This document shows, in pieces, positions 21,149-40,293 of a DNA stretch of 64,000 nucleotides. This DNA comes from Lineus longissimus. Taxonomy: Eukaryota; Nemertea; Pilidiophora; Heteronemertea; Lineidae. The notes under the pieces were generated by a model, which had not been told where the DNA came from, did no database searches, and saw only the letters and a list, made by a program, of their open reading frames with translations. Position numbers and translations under genes: made by a program. Each line of letters opens with the position of its first letter. Position 1 is the stretch's first letter. The stretch lies in NCBI RefSeq assembly GCF_910592395.1, contig NC_088319.1, forward strand, positions 3,038,001 to 3,102,000, read 5' to 3'.

Positions 21149-22113
21149 GGAAATATTTCAGCACATGGGTGCCTGTACACCATGCCACATCCTGACGGAA
21201 TCATGTTGTTTAAAAATATACTCCGCGTCTCGATATTTGTCTACGAGGTAGGAGTACATGTATAGCAAAAACCTGAGTTCAGGATGAAAGGTATAACCCC
21301 ATTCACTTTCCGCCTGCAACTCATGCTATTCACATTCCAATACTGTATTTTCATGGCTATGTTCAAAATCACAGAAAGTTTATTTTGTACACGAAAGTTT
21401 ATGAATATATTTAGTGCCGAATCAAACATAACCCAGTGCCCTTACTCTGCATATTAGGCACCTAAATTGACCCCCTCACGCCTTCTTTTCAGGTCTGCTC
21501 GGATCATGACTCGTACACACTCGTACACACTTATTATCTTTTCAACTGTTTCATTGTTGATATCGTCAGGAATATATCCTTTATCCTTCAATCCTTCAGC
21601 ACTATAACTGCACCACCCCTCACTTTACTCTCCTTCCCTCCAATGCACTAAAATTGCATTCACCGTGCATTAATCCCAGCCCACCCCATCCTGGCACATT
21701 AAAGAATATAATCCTGATCGTATCATATGATGAAATAGTTTTTTATCAAAATTAAAGACTTTAAAGAAACGACATAACCCATCAAAATTTCTCTTCATCA
21801 GAAAGAAAACTTGTAGTGAAACGTCTTCACTGCAATATATTTAAGGCATTTCAATAGCGAAATTCCTCAGTCATAAATGCTACTAGTATTTATTATAGCA
21901 TTTTGCCTTTCTCTGATAAGCTAACAATCATTTGGTTTAAAATACGAGTGAATCTTCCTGTCGGCAAAAGAATTCAGTAGCAACTTCAGCTGAGGAAGAA
22001 CATTACGTTCGCTACACGATCCACGAGAGGGAAAATGCATGGCAGGGTCTTGATCTTAGAGTTTGCTTGAATATGAAGCAGGCAATCTGCTTTCAGGATA
22101 AGGTTTGAAACTA

Positions 22114-22313
22114 TAGGGCCGTTTAGACGACAGGCGAAAAGACCGCATTCGGATCGAATCTGGATGAATCCGGATTAAAACCACCCAAGGCGATGGTACC
22201 TTTTTAGTCCGGATGCAACCACATTGATCCGGATCTTTTTGCGTTTACACGACGAAAAATTAATCCGGATTCGGGACGCATCCGGATTTTTTCGCGTCGT
22301 CTAAACGGCCCTA
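22114..22313. repeat. MITE with TAGGGCCGTTTAGACGAC ends
   Basis: tagggccgtttagacgacag and gtcgtctaaacggcccta are inverted. The interior is rich in tccggat(t) repeats in both orientations. Confidence 0.88.
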
Positions 22314-22589
22314 ATAGTGTGCTAACTTTCGAAGCGGTTTTGCTTTTGTCCAGCAGAAATATACAATTAGCTATAGCATTCTTCAATTGAAATCTTCTTT
22401 AAAAATTTAATCAGTCAATGTGCAATTCTGCTTTTCACTTTTTGGCCCCCAACACGAAGATCCCCGAGTGCAGAGCTAGATTTCTCATCACATCTACTTC
22501 TTCAACCCAAGGATGACCGTCAACCCCAACTAAGGACACATGGGAGAACAGCAAGGTAGTATTCTAGATCCAGCTTCGAGGTAAGGTAA

Positions 22590-23100
22590 GGTAAGTTTAG
22601 ATGTTAGTTTGTAAAGAGAAAAAGATGCACTGCTTTAATATAGCATGCATATTCACAATCATGCTACAAGGAGGTCATTGTTATAATTTGAATGTGATTG
22701 TAAGCTTCTATCGTTTTAGGCAACTTCTTGAAGCGAAGGATGGATTACCAGGAATTGCCAGCCAAGAGCAAAAAACGAGAAGGTATGAGTCACGATCCCA
22801 GACAATGCTGGAGGTCAGGAAAATGGCTCAGGCAGTCTAGTTTCGAGGGAGGATATAGATGTTAGTTTGTAAAGTGAAAATGATGCATCGCTTAAACATA
22901 GCATGCAAGTTCACTTTTTGCCGATTTTTTAACATAAATGTGGCTACCAGAAAATGACTCAGGCAGTCTAGTTTCGAGGGAAAGTGGTAAGCTTAGGATA
23001 TAGATGTTAGTTTGTAAAGTGAAAATGATGCATCGCTTAAACATAGCATGCAAGTTCACTTTTTGCCGATTTTTAACATAAATCTGGCTTACCAGTAGGT
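22590..23100 (+). repeat. Tandem repeat, about 140-bp unit, 2-3 copies
   Basis: tagatgttagtttgtaaagt, gcttaaacatagcatgcaag and ggcagtctagtttcgaggga recur in order at about 22590 (partial), 22850 and 22995. Confidence 0.75.
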
Positions 23101-23140
23101 CATTGTAACAATTTGTATGTCATTGTATGCTAAATTTTCA

Positions 23141-24061
23141 GCAGTGACTGAGATTTTGTGATTTGAGTAAGATAAATTTTGTTGAACCATCCAATATATT
23201 CAAGAACATCAAAAAAAGATTCCAACAGTGAGTTTCGAAAAGTCTTACTCAAAATTTTATTTCAGATAGAACGCATCATTCTTATTGTAATATTTTAAAG
23301 GTTCAACAAGCCTAGGATCACATCTGAATCACTGAGATCCCCATTCCGTAGAACTTCAAAGGAGAACCCATCAAAGATCATCTCGAAAACACTTGCTTGA
23401 TCGGGATATGCTGAAAAACGACCGACGAGGAAAATCGCTTCATCTTCATCATCACCATAGTGGAAGTTTTATAACCCTTTTGGGTCTTCAACTTATAAGG
23501 CTTGTGAAACATCAGTGCAATACAGTCTATTTTTCATCTATTTGCATTTGTCAGAGTCAATTCTTTGAGATATCCACATTCCTTGTCCACCAAATGGCGC
23601 AGATAGTCTGCAATTTATTGCCATAGATTGAAGTTTACAGCAATGACTGAGATTATGTGATTTGTGTAAGATACATTTTTGCTGAACCATCCAATATATT
23701 CAAGAACATCAAAAAAAGATTCCAACAACAATGTAAAGATCAAGAGGAGAGAGATTTCCAGCGAGTTTTGAAAAGTCTTGCTTAAGATTTTATTCCAAAT
23801 TCAATGCGTCATTCTTATTCTAATATTTTGAAGGTTCAACAAGCCTAGGATCACATCTGAATCACTGAGATGCCCATTCCATAGAACTTCAAAGGAGAAC
23901 CCATCAAAGATCGTCTCGAAAACTCTTGCCTTGATCAGGATACGCTGAAAAACCACCAAGGAGGAAAATCACTTCATCATTTTCAACTGATAAGGTTTGT
24001 GCAAGATCAGTGCAATATCTATTTTCCATCTCAATTCTTTAAGATACCCTCATTCCTTGTC
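23141..24061 (+). repeat. Tandem duplication of about 0.45 kb
   Basis: Copy 1 at 23141-23588 and copy 2 at 23639-24061 share ttcaagaacatcaaaaaaag, ggttcaacaagcctaggatc and aattctttgagatatcc-like blocks. No open frame is conserved between them, so a non-coding duplication. Confidence 0.8.
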
Positions 24062-24453
24062 TTTTATACTGAGAGTCGTCATCCAACTGGTCATTCTCTA
24101 TTATTGTTCGTATATCAAAATATGGTGCCTACCCAGAAAAACACAAAAATACCAGGAGCTTTATAAAAACAAGGAAAAAAACAAAGTATGGTGGGAGAGT
24201 CGTCTCACTTTTAGTAAAGATATGAACGTTTATCTTTCCAGAGATTGTCTAAACGGGTTTTATTGAAAGTGTCAAGGGTTTTCTATTTGCAGCTACAACT
24301 TCATATCAGAGACACATGGAATACTGTTAGGAACAAACCTGATAAAAGAACTCTCCATGCTTACGACAACGTTCATGTTGATACAGAGCAGAACAATCCC
24401 CTCGATGCTCTTGTTTTAGGCAAATGTCAAATGCAGTGCAGTGAAACGATTTG

Positions 24454-24647
24454 TTAAAGGGACATAAAGTTACACAATGTCGCCAATAGGGGTCTCTCCC
24501 ATCTCACCGTTCACACAACTATTCTCGCTTATACAATGAATATATTTAGTGCTGAATCTTACATGACCCAGTGTCCTTACTGTGCATATTAGTCACCCTA
24601 AGATGGCCAATTTGACCCTGCTGCTCCTGCCTATAGTCCCCCTTTAG
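24454..24647. repeat. GGGGGACTATAGGCAGGAGC MITE family, copy 5
   Basis: gttaaagggacataaagtta to ctcctgcctatagtccccct. Confidence 0.8.
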
Positions 24648-24942
24648 CAAATATTTGTTCCAAAATGCAACTTCCACGATTCGTTCCAAAATGTGATTTA
24701 CCGACATGCTCGAAGATCACCTGTTTGTATCTGATATTGCAATACTGCACATAATCTTGCACTGTGGCCCAGTGTGTTTTGCACGCTTAAAACTAATGTA
24801 ATTTAAACCTTTCAAGCCTGAATGCTCTTGGGAGCGCCTTCCTGTTCTCAGATAGTCTGTGCATCAAATAAGCCACTTAAGTATGTTGATAACTTTATCA
24901 TTTAATACTGTGTCATCTTCCTTTGTCCCACATAGGCATATC

Positions 24943-25045
24943 TTTTATCATTTTAAATTTTTTTTAATTTATCATTTTAAATTTTTTTAAATTTATCATT
25001 TTAAATTTTTTTAAATTTATCATTTTAAATTTTTTAAAATTTTTG
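24943..25045 (+). repeat. AT-rich minisatellite
   Basis: About four copies of tttatcattttaaattttttt with a period near 25 bp. Confidence 0.85.
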
Positions 25046-26240
25046 CCAACAATTTATTTTTGCATTACAATTTTTTCCTTTAGTGGTAAAGTTTGGTCAT
25101 TATAGCTAGATTAGAGGTGGGTTAGGCCTACAGGGTTTTGATAGCAGTACCACAGCATTAGTTTATTTCATGACTGGCAGTTAGTGCCGTCATCCGTAGC
25201 CACTTCTAGTGTAGCTGTTAGCGATATGATTGAGACTAGTGAGTGTAGTAGGTGTAGGCGCAACGCAGCTAAGGTTAGGCACTCACTGGTCTTTATCTCC
25301 ACTCCAGGAAGATGACACACTTTGGGTAACCATGGCCAAGTTAAAAAAATACAAGCTTATCACTGGTTTTAAAGTTGTTTGCTTTAATTGGGAAAAGTTT
25401 GTTATCAGATTTTAAAATTCAGAGGCTCAATGAGCATAATGCTTGGTTTAATGGTAATAGCAGCTCTAATTGGGCACAGGGCTTGCAAGGTTTGAAACAT
25501 TCAACTGTGATAAAAAGGGTGTGCAAAGGCATGGATGTTTCCCGCGGCACAGCGTGGAGCGGGAAATAGTTGTCTCCGCGGGGCGGTTGCCTTGGAGGCG
25601 CGTGCAGCACGTGATCAGTGCTGGTGACGGTGCAGTGGCGCCAGTTTTTTCGCAGCAGCCGTCGTAGTCACAACCAAGTTTCTTCAGTAATATGTTTATA
25701 GCATTTGGGCAATTTGCCTTGTTTGTGGTTATAGTCCTTATACTATATTAGCGTTAGTAAGTTTTTGCTACGGTTTATGTTGCTCCGGACAAATGTAGTC
25801 TTGTTTAATCAATTCTTATTTCCATTTTTGCCCTAAAAATTGGCAAAATTGTATTTGGTTGTCTTTGCAGAGCAGCTGAGAGGTGTGGCAATCGCCTATG
25901 GACGTGTATTGTATTGCTCCACCTCCCCTTCCTTAAAATAAGTAAAAAATAAAAAATAAAAAGGGAGTTAGGGTTGGGTGGCTGGCTGTTCATCTTTGCT
26001 TGGCTGTTAGGCTGGAAGACGGCTTCCTTTTCATTATGTTCAGGGCTTTTTCTTGGGCTCTTTTAGGCGCAAGGTGCGTCTTTTCGGTGGCATTTGTCCG
26101 GTTCAAGTTGGTTCTTATATCCATGTTTTCAGCCAAATGTGCTGTATATCATCCTGTAACCTGCGGCTGCAGAGTACATGTATAGTAACGATCGAGTAAC
26201 GACGGTGTTGATAAAGGCTGCGGCATCATGTTGTATATAT

Positions 26241-26279
<39 letters not shown>

Positions 26280-27811
26280 GATTGGCCTCCTTGGGGGAGC
26301 CAAGAGGAGACATTACTTTTTCTCACCCATTTTTTCTCAATCAAATATTGTTTATGAAATGTAAAATGTATGATGTAAATAATGATATAGTTTAATGTAA
26401 TAAATAAGAAAGTACCTCATTGATGTTTTCTATGTTTTGAAAGGTTAAAATCAATCACAACCCCTTACTGTAAACTCACTCAGGCGCTGTCCGACCTCAA
26501 ATGGCAGCACCTGCTGGATCTGTCTTGTCCGAACCTTAAGATGGCAGCACTTGTTGGATTATATATATCATTTGTATCGGCTGCCCCCCCCCCCCCCCGC
26601 TGTAAACTCACCAAGGAGCTGTCTGAACCCGATGTGGCAGCACCAGTGGGACCCATCCTACGTGTCACCTACTGTAAACTCACCCAGGAGCTATTCAAGC
26701 CTTCAACTCCATTAGGCCCCGCGTGGTGGCGCTGAGGCTGCTGTGGCCTAATTCTCAAGAGACACTTTCACACTCATTACAGAGACTGGTACTTGACGGC
26801 ATTTCACTCGTCATGAACTAGATTAGAGTGCGTCGGCTTCCGGTCACGTGTTTCTCACAAAGATGGGCAACCGCGAGCCAAGGAATACCAGCGTTCTCGG
26901 TATTGACAATGCATGTACTGTATGCACGGTTCGCTTTGGGTAAATCAACGAGGCCTCTTCGACCCTCCGCTGCGCGGCGGATAGGTTCGAGGTTACCTGC
27001 AATGATGATGATGATAATGAGGACTAGATCAATTTGATTATTGGATGAAAATTGTGGTGGAGGGAAGGTCATTAATTATTGAGCTTGTGTCCCCGACTCG
27101 GTCGAGGAAATAACCACTTTGCTTGGCAAAAGTCATTTCTATCCTCCCTAGCAGATATACAACATAGGGCCCGGTGTGAATCCGTAGGACATTTGAGGTT
27201 GGGAAGGTCCATGAATCATGATAATTTTTTCAAGGTAGGCCTACACATTTTTGTCCCAGCTATTCCTTACGAAAAAGATCCCTCCCCCCCCCCCCCCCCC
27301 CCCCAACAATAAAATCAAAGAACCTCTTACTGTAAGTTTAGCAAAGTCAACGTAAATTACCGAAGTCAACACGCGCGCATTCGTATTTTCCGCGTTAGGA
27401 ACTTATGATCTGTGGCGACACCTGTCATTACTAGAGGAACTCCTCGATGTGTATATCGAGGATGTAACAAATCGCAATTAGGGCACCCAACAATGATCAG
27501 CCTACAAGCAATTTTTAGCTGTGTTTATTTTCGAATTGGAGTTTCGAATTTGGCCTACAATGAAGCCGTTTTTCTGGTGTTAGAACACAAATATTCGTTA
27601 TTGGAGTTGATATGTCGGTTCATTGATACGTGCTGCGTAGCTTGAAGGGTAAGTTTGATATGTTAATTGCTGGTTTGAGAAGATATTTGACGAAAAATTG
27701 TTGTAATTTTTTCTGTGCTGTTTTGGAATGGTTATCATGGGCCTGGCGCCACCTACTGCAAACTGTCAATTCAGTCCCTCCCATCTTTCATTGTGGTTTC
27801 TCTGTCTCTTT
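25046..27811. other. Gene-less spacer with simple repeats
   Basis: Contains a (gtt)n tract (26243-26280), poly-C runs near 26583-26598 and 27283-27304, and three loosely repeated ctgtaaactcac(t/c)(c/a)a blocks (26470-26700). The patch 25530-25640 is CpG-rich. No gene recognised. Confidence 0.5.
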
Positions 27812-28270
27812 CACTGGGACGTGACGCAAAATATGGGTTAGGCCTAATATGGTTAAGTTGGGGTCAAGGGATTAGCAGGGTGGTCAGAGCCAGAGAACAC
27901 ATCCCAGGGAACGAGTTGGTGTACAATCCCCGATCACACCCCAAAAAAAGGTCATCGGTTGACTAACCAAGCACCACTGTTCAATGGATTTATAGTTGAA
28001 TGCGATCAAACTACGTCATTTCCGATCGGGGATTCTAAAGTTTAGCCCATCCCAGGGCCTAGGGAAAAAAAATCTTAGCCCTAGGCCTAGGCCTGTTTTT
28101 GGTAGGTATGTATTATTGGTCATAGGCCTATAATATACTATATACTATACTAGCCTATATATAGGCTGTATAGGGCTAGGACTTTTTTCCCTTGGCCCCG
28201 GGATGTGTTCTCTGTCCACGCTGACCCCCACTTAACCATATTAACCCATATTTTGCATCACATCCCAGTG
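27812..28270. repeat. MITE-like element with about 100-bp inverted ends
   Basis: cactgggacgtgacgcaaaa with atatggttaagt and agagaacacatccca on the left; their complements (gggatgtgttctctg, acttaaccatatt, catcacatcccagtg) on the right. Confidence 0.82.
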
Positions 28271-28423
28271 GGCTATGGTCTCTTTAATTTATGTCGTCCC
28301 CTGCTTGTTGGATTGACGTGACTGATCTGGAATGATGCAAAGTTTTGCAAGGAATTGCAAGGCAAGGGGCAAGGCAATGCAGGCAAGGTCCAAGGATAAG
28401 ACACATCTTGATGATACAGAGAT

Positions 28424-28577
28424 GGCCCGGAAGTGGCAACGGTACGTTTTAGAGAATGGGAGACTGCTAAAAGTCGAATCTGCCAACTGGCAAAGCGAGG
28501 ATGCAATCATTCCCGATTCCACATTTTAGCAGTCTCTCATATATTGCCTAAAAATGTACCATCGCCACTTCCGGGCC
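28424..28577. repeat. MITE with GGCCCGGAAGTGGC ends
   Basis: ggcccggaagtggcaacggt ... gagactgctaaaa and ttttagcagtctctc ... cgccacttccgggcc pair as about 50-bp inverted ends. Confidence 0.85.
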
Positions 28578-28694
28578 AAATTCTTACCTGTCATATTCAA
28601 GGCAAGGCAATTGCTCAATCTGGCGCAATGCACGCCGGACACCGCAAAGCGGCAAAGGCCAACCAAAGCTGATCTTCACGCTCCTGCGGAAATT

Positions 28695-29000
28695 TAAGCA
28701 GGACATTTTCCATATTCCCTGAACGTTTCATGACATTTGTGTGCTGGATTAGCAAGTTGTTGTCTAAATTGTACCAGCGTCCACCACCCAGTCGGTGGAC
28801 ATGGTGGATTTTCCTTGGTTGGAGGAAATGATCGGGCTTCCCAATGATACAGGAGCCTTACACTCCCTTCCACCCAAATGTCCTGAATTTTTCGGAAATG
28901 TGTTTTATGGTGTAGTTATTTCATTAAACATGACTACTAAAATTTATTTTGATGATTTTATACTGGACTTGAAACCTGGTGGACGCTGTTTAGGATGACC
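28695..29000. repeat. AAACAGCGTCCACCAG family element, copy 2
   Basis: ctgaacgtttcatgacattt, cagcgtccaccacccagtcg and ggtggacgctgtttaggatg in the same order as in 3170-3893. Confidence 0.75.
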
Positions 29001-30765
29001 TGTCCTGACAATCCGACAATGTCATTGTCAGATTAGGCTGAACCCCAATAATACATGAATTTATGTGACTTAAATCTTAAAAATTGTATGGTTAAAATTT
29101 AAAATCCCGATTCCAATGACTTAGTCTGATTGCATTCAGCTGTCGTAAAATCCATTGAACAGTGACATTCCTTTAGTAATAGTCAACCGATTACCTTTTT
29201 TGGGCGGAGTGAACAGGGTTTGTAATCGCGTTTCAATTGTATTTTCCATCTTGGTTCCTACAACCCAGCCATGCCAGAAGAATTGACATTTACCAGCTTT
29301 TATCTTGATTTGACGCCCACAGTGACAGACACCCAGCTCAGAACTGCATAAAAGGTGTTATTTTCATTGTATTGCAATGCATTGCCTCGAGCTCTGATAG
29401 TCGTATCATGTTCTTCTTTTTGTCAGATATTATATGTCAAAGGATGCTTTATTTGCTGGCGTTTTGCCCACGGGAGGCATTATCATTCAAGGCATCTAAT
29501 CAAACAGTCTCTACAGTCCGAAGAACTCTAAAATTTGCATAAAATCAAGCCCCATGACCCAATTTCAATCTCTTGCTCCTTCTTGTCCTTCATGCCCTTG
29601 AAATGAAAACATTTCAACATTCTTGTGAACAAAATATAACAACCCAATTTTAAACACATTTTGTTTGCGGCGACTAGTTTGTACCGGGTTTTAATAAAAT
29701 AATTCAGGCAGTTCTAAACGACCCGATAAGTTCAACGGTTAAAATGAATTAGAGCTAATTTGAATTACAAAAAGCCCCATTATATTCAAAATTAGAACTC
29801 AATGCTAGTCTTTCTACCCAATACTACCAATAGCTAGTTTATCAGTATTCATAAATTTGTTTGTACCCAATGCATGCTGGGCATGATAAATGTCCGATGA
29901 TTTCGAGTCTTCCGTTCGTGCCAATTTGTCACGTTTTCAAAATTGTCATTGTCCTTGGCCTTGTCCATGAGAAACATCTGACTTGTACTAATTGTTTGTT
30001 ATTGTACTGACAAGCAGTGTTTCTGCCAGAAATAAATTCAAGGGGGGGCAAAACCATAATTTTGCAGAAAATCCTGGTCAAAACAACAAATTTTGCCTGT
30101 TTTTGGACAATTTAGGGGGGGCAACTGCCCCCCTTGCCCCCCCTCTGGGGGAAACCCTGACAAGATCATGAACCTGGCCGTTACTGATAACCTAGTCATT
30201 GAAAGATAACATCCTCAATCATCATATAACATTATCAATGTGGAAATATCCTCTTGACATCCTTATTGCAAATAAGATAAAAATATTTTAAATGTAATTT
30301 CGATCACATCAGTTTCAATTCAACTGCAAATCCACCATTGACGATGTTGGTGTTTGGAAATCCATGTGATTTCTACCTGCTGATAGCAATCCTTCCGGCC
30401 AGGGTCATTGGTGGGATGTGTTGCCATTGATTCTTGCTTAACAGCCAATCTGTAGCTTACTAACTCATCGACACCACTTGTGAATTGCAGTGAATAACAT
30501 TCGCATTATCGCAATCAATGATCAGCAGTGCATCATATGTCATAATGGGGATCAATTAATTTTATTATTTTAATGAAGGAAGTGTTTTTGCAATTGGTGA
30601 TGCTGTGATCCAGCTGTTTTGACGTAATTCTCGTTCATTTTTCATTTTGATTAGACCGTCCACTTTCAATCCACTAATCCAGACCATTTTAGACTGGTAT
30701 TGATTTCAGTTCCAAATTTTGGACAGCATTGGATTCAATCGGTTCTCATCTGGTCTTCAGTGATG
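29001..30765. other. Gene-less spacer upstream of TNK2
   Basis: No coding frame or clear repeat structure, apart from a ggggggg-rich patch at 30042-30150 (gggggggcaactgcccccc). Could hold TNK2 promoter elements or a 5'UTR exon; none identified. Confidence 0.4.
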
Positions 30766-30940
30766 TACAGTAGAACGTCTCCATTAAGGTCACCCTAGGG
30801 ACTGACAAGTGCTGTCCTTAATAGAGAAGTACCCTGATTAGAGAGGTCAAATGGAATGAAAATAACCAGTTTGGGACCAAAACAAGTGTCCTTTATAGTA
30901 GGGTGTCCTCAATAGAGAGGTATCCGCTAAGGGAGGTTCC
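30766..30940. repeat. CAGTAGAACCTC MITE family, copy 7
   Basis: tacagtagaacgtctccatt to tccgctaagggaggttcc, with internal tgtccttaatagagaagtac. Confidence 0.82.
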
Positions 30941-31380
30941 TGGGGTAGTTGAACCTACAGTTGGGTCAAGCATGTTATAAAAATGCCAAATATGCCATGC
31001 CCTCGAGTGTCAAATGTTTGTATACTTGGCACAATTCTGTCGGCAAAAACCTATGAGGTTTAATAATTATATTTTATTGATTTTTTAACGGTTTACTTTG
31101 ATTTGATTTTTGATTCACACCTCCTTCCAAGGATAATTGGGTGGTTGTGTCATATATAGTTGAGATGTAGGTTAGTGAATATTCTGCAATCGTATACCAG
31201 TTGGGGCATTCCCCACAGTTTTATGGTTGCCTGACCATAACTGCTGCTGCCAAAACAAGGCAGAGAGGTTGCATAGTACATCATTATGCACTGAAGCAGT
31301 GGTTTACTCCAACAGTTACAGTTTAACAGTGAGGTGTTTTATAGTCTACAAAACACTCTCTAACTCTAAAGAGTAAAGTC

Positions 31381-31419
31381 TCCCTCCTTTTTCTCGTCAC
31401 AGCCCCCAAAAGTGTAGAG
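31381..31419 (+). promoter_or_regulatory. 3' splice acceptor and 5'UTR end before the TNK2 start codon
   Basis: A pyrimidine tract (tccctcctttttctcgtcac) and AG at 31401-31402 leave 17 nt of exon before ATG 31420. The frame is open back to the acceptor, but similarity to vertebrate ACK1 begins at the ATG. Confidence 0.7.
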
Positions 31420-38670
<7,251 letters not shown>

Positions 38671-38767
38671 TTCTGTAGTGTGTAGCTTTCTTCTGCAAGA
38701 TCGAATTTGGGGATCATGTTTTGTTTTGTTTTGTTTTGGACAATTGTTCATGGGCAAACTCCAATAT

Positions 38768-39095
38768 GGGCCATTTTCAAAAAGTTCAGCATAATAACGG
38801 TAAAGACAAACTTTTAAAAAATTTGTTTCAGTTCATGTCCTTGAAGGCATCATGGGACAAAGTAGGGTCTGCAGAAGGTGACACTCAACCAGCAATGCTA
38901 GATTTTAAGTACTTTTTCCAAAACCTGAATTCTAAATTTTTGGGCAGTGTCTTTACCGTTTTCCATGTAATGGTAAAGACATAACGGTAAAGACTCTGAC
39001 ACATGACAGTAACGGATGAGACATAATGGTAAAGACTGTGGCACTTGGCATTAACGGAAGAGACATAACGGTAAAGAATTAAGTCAAAGATGCAC
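38768..39095 (+). repeat. Left subterminal ACGGTAAAGAC motif array of the transposon
   Basis: After the 40-bp TIR, the motif a(t/c)ggtaaagac recurs at intervals (near 38797, 38968-39090), often as gacataacggtaaagac. This is a typical position for transposase-binding repeats. Function is inferred. Confidence 0.7.
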
Positions 39096-40293
39096 TTGAA
39101 ATGCAAAACATAACTTTTTATTAGTGAAAATAAAATCAGCAGTTCATGTAACTATCATAACACATCTTGGTGCGAAACTAAGGGGCGGCTCAACATTTTC
39201 AACATCATCACATGTAGGCTACTATAATATGTACTGAGATACTTCTGGGGAGGGGGTGATTTGACATGTTTGATGTGGAGGTACTGTACTAATAAATAGC
39301 TTTATCATCATACAATTTTGGGAAATGTAAAAAAAGATTCTGAAAAGAAAATGTTGAACCAACCCTCACTGAATAACACTGAATAACAAAAATAATATTT
39401 TAATAAACAAGTGACCTGACTGACTGTCCGTCCACCAACAGTTTGAACACATAACAATATGACCTGAAGCCACTGGTGCAATTTATCGCCGAAACTGCTC
39501 CAAAATCTGTCATTGAGTGACAAATTCTTTTGTTAATTTCTGGGCAGGCTGCCTCCCAACAAAGCATTTCTGTCGAAGCGACAAAACGTAGTGGGAAATT
39601 GCGTCAGTGGGTTAGGCTTTAAGATTGCACTCTCTGATTTTTTAGTCTATGGTGACTAGTCTTGGCCTCTTGGGCAGGGAGCAGATAATACCCCAACAAC
39701 AATGATGCATGAAATTATTTGAAATTGAGCTAAATGATTCAAACAAAAATCTTGGGACTACTTGCCCATTATTGCAACTTAAAAACTATTAATATTCTAA
39801 AAAAACTTTGTTAAACTTCTTTAAAACAGCCTGATAAAACTACAACTCCAAAGAAAAGTTCAAACTGTGCAAAGCAACCACTGTATCGATTTTCCTCATC
39901 TTTGATAAAACAATGATTGGGCCATTCTTTTGTTTTACCATGTTCTGCTTATTAGATTTCAAGGCCTTCAAAATTGATCAAAGGACAAGTATTTTGCTGT
40001 GAAACTTTGACAGAAGATAGAGCATGACTGGGATATCAGTGAGAAAGAATTCATTTATCTTTTATGAAACCTTGTCAATTTTAAAATGTATTGTCACATG
40101 TGTGAACAAAATTGCCCTCATAAAGACACCTCCTTAATAAAAGGCCTTATCAAATAGAAATTTTCAGAAATTTGCACATTGGGGGAACCCTTCCTTAAGT
40201 CCCCATCACCTTCACGATACTTTTCAGCTTTCAAAACGTCAAACCCTCAAACATCAACACGTCGATTTTGACTGCTCATGAAATAGCAAGCCT

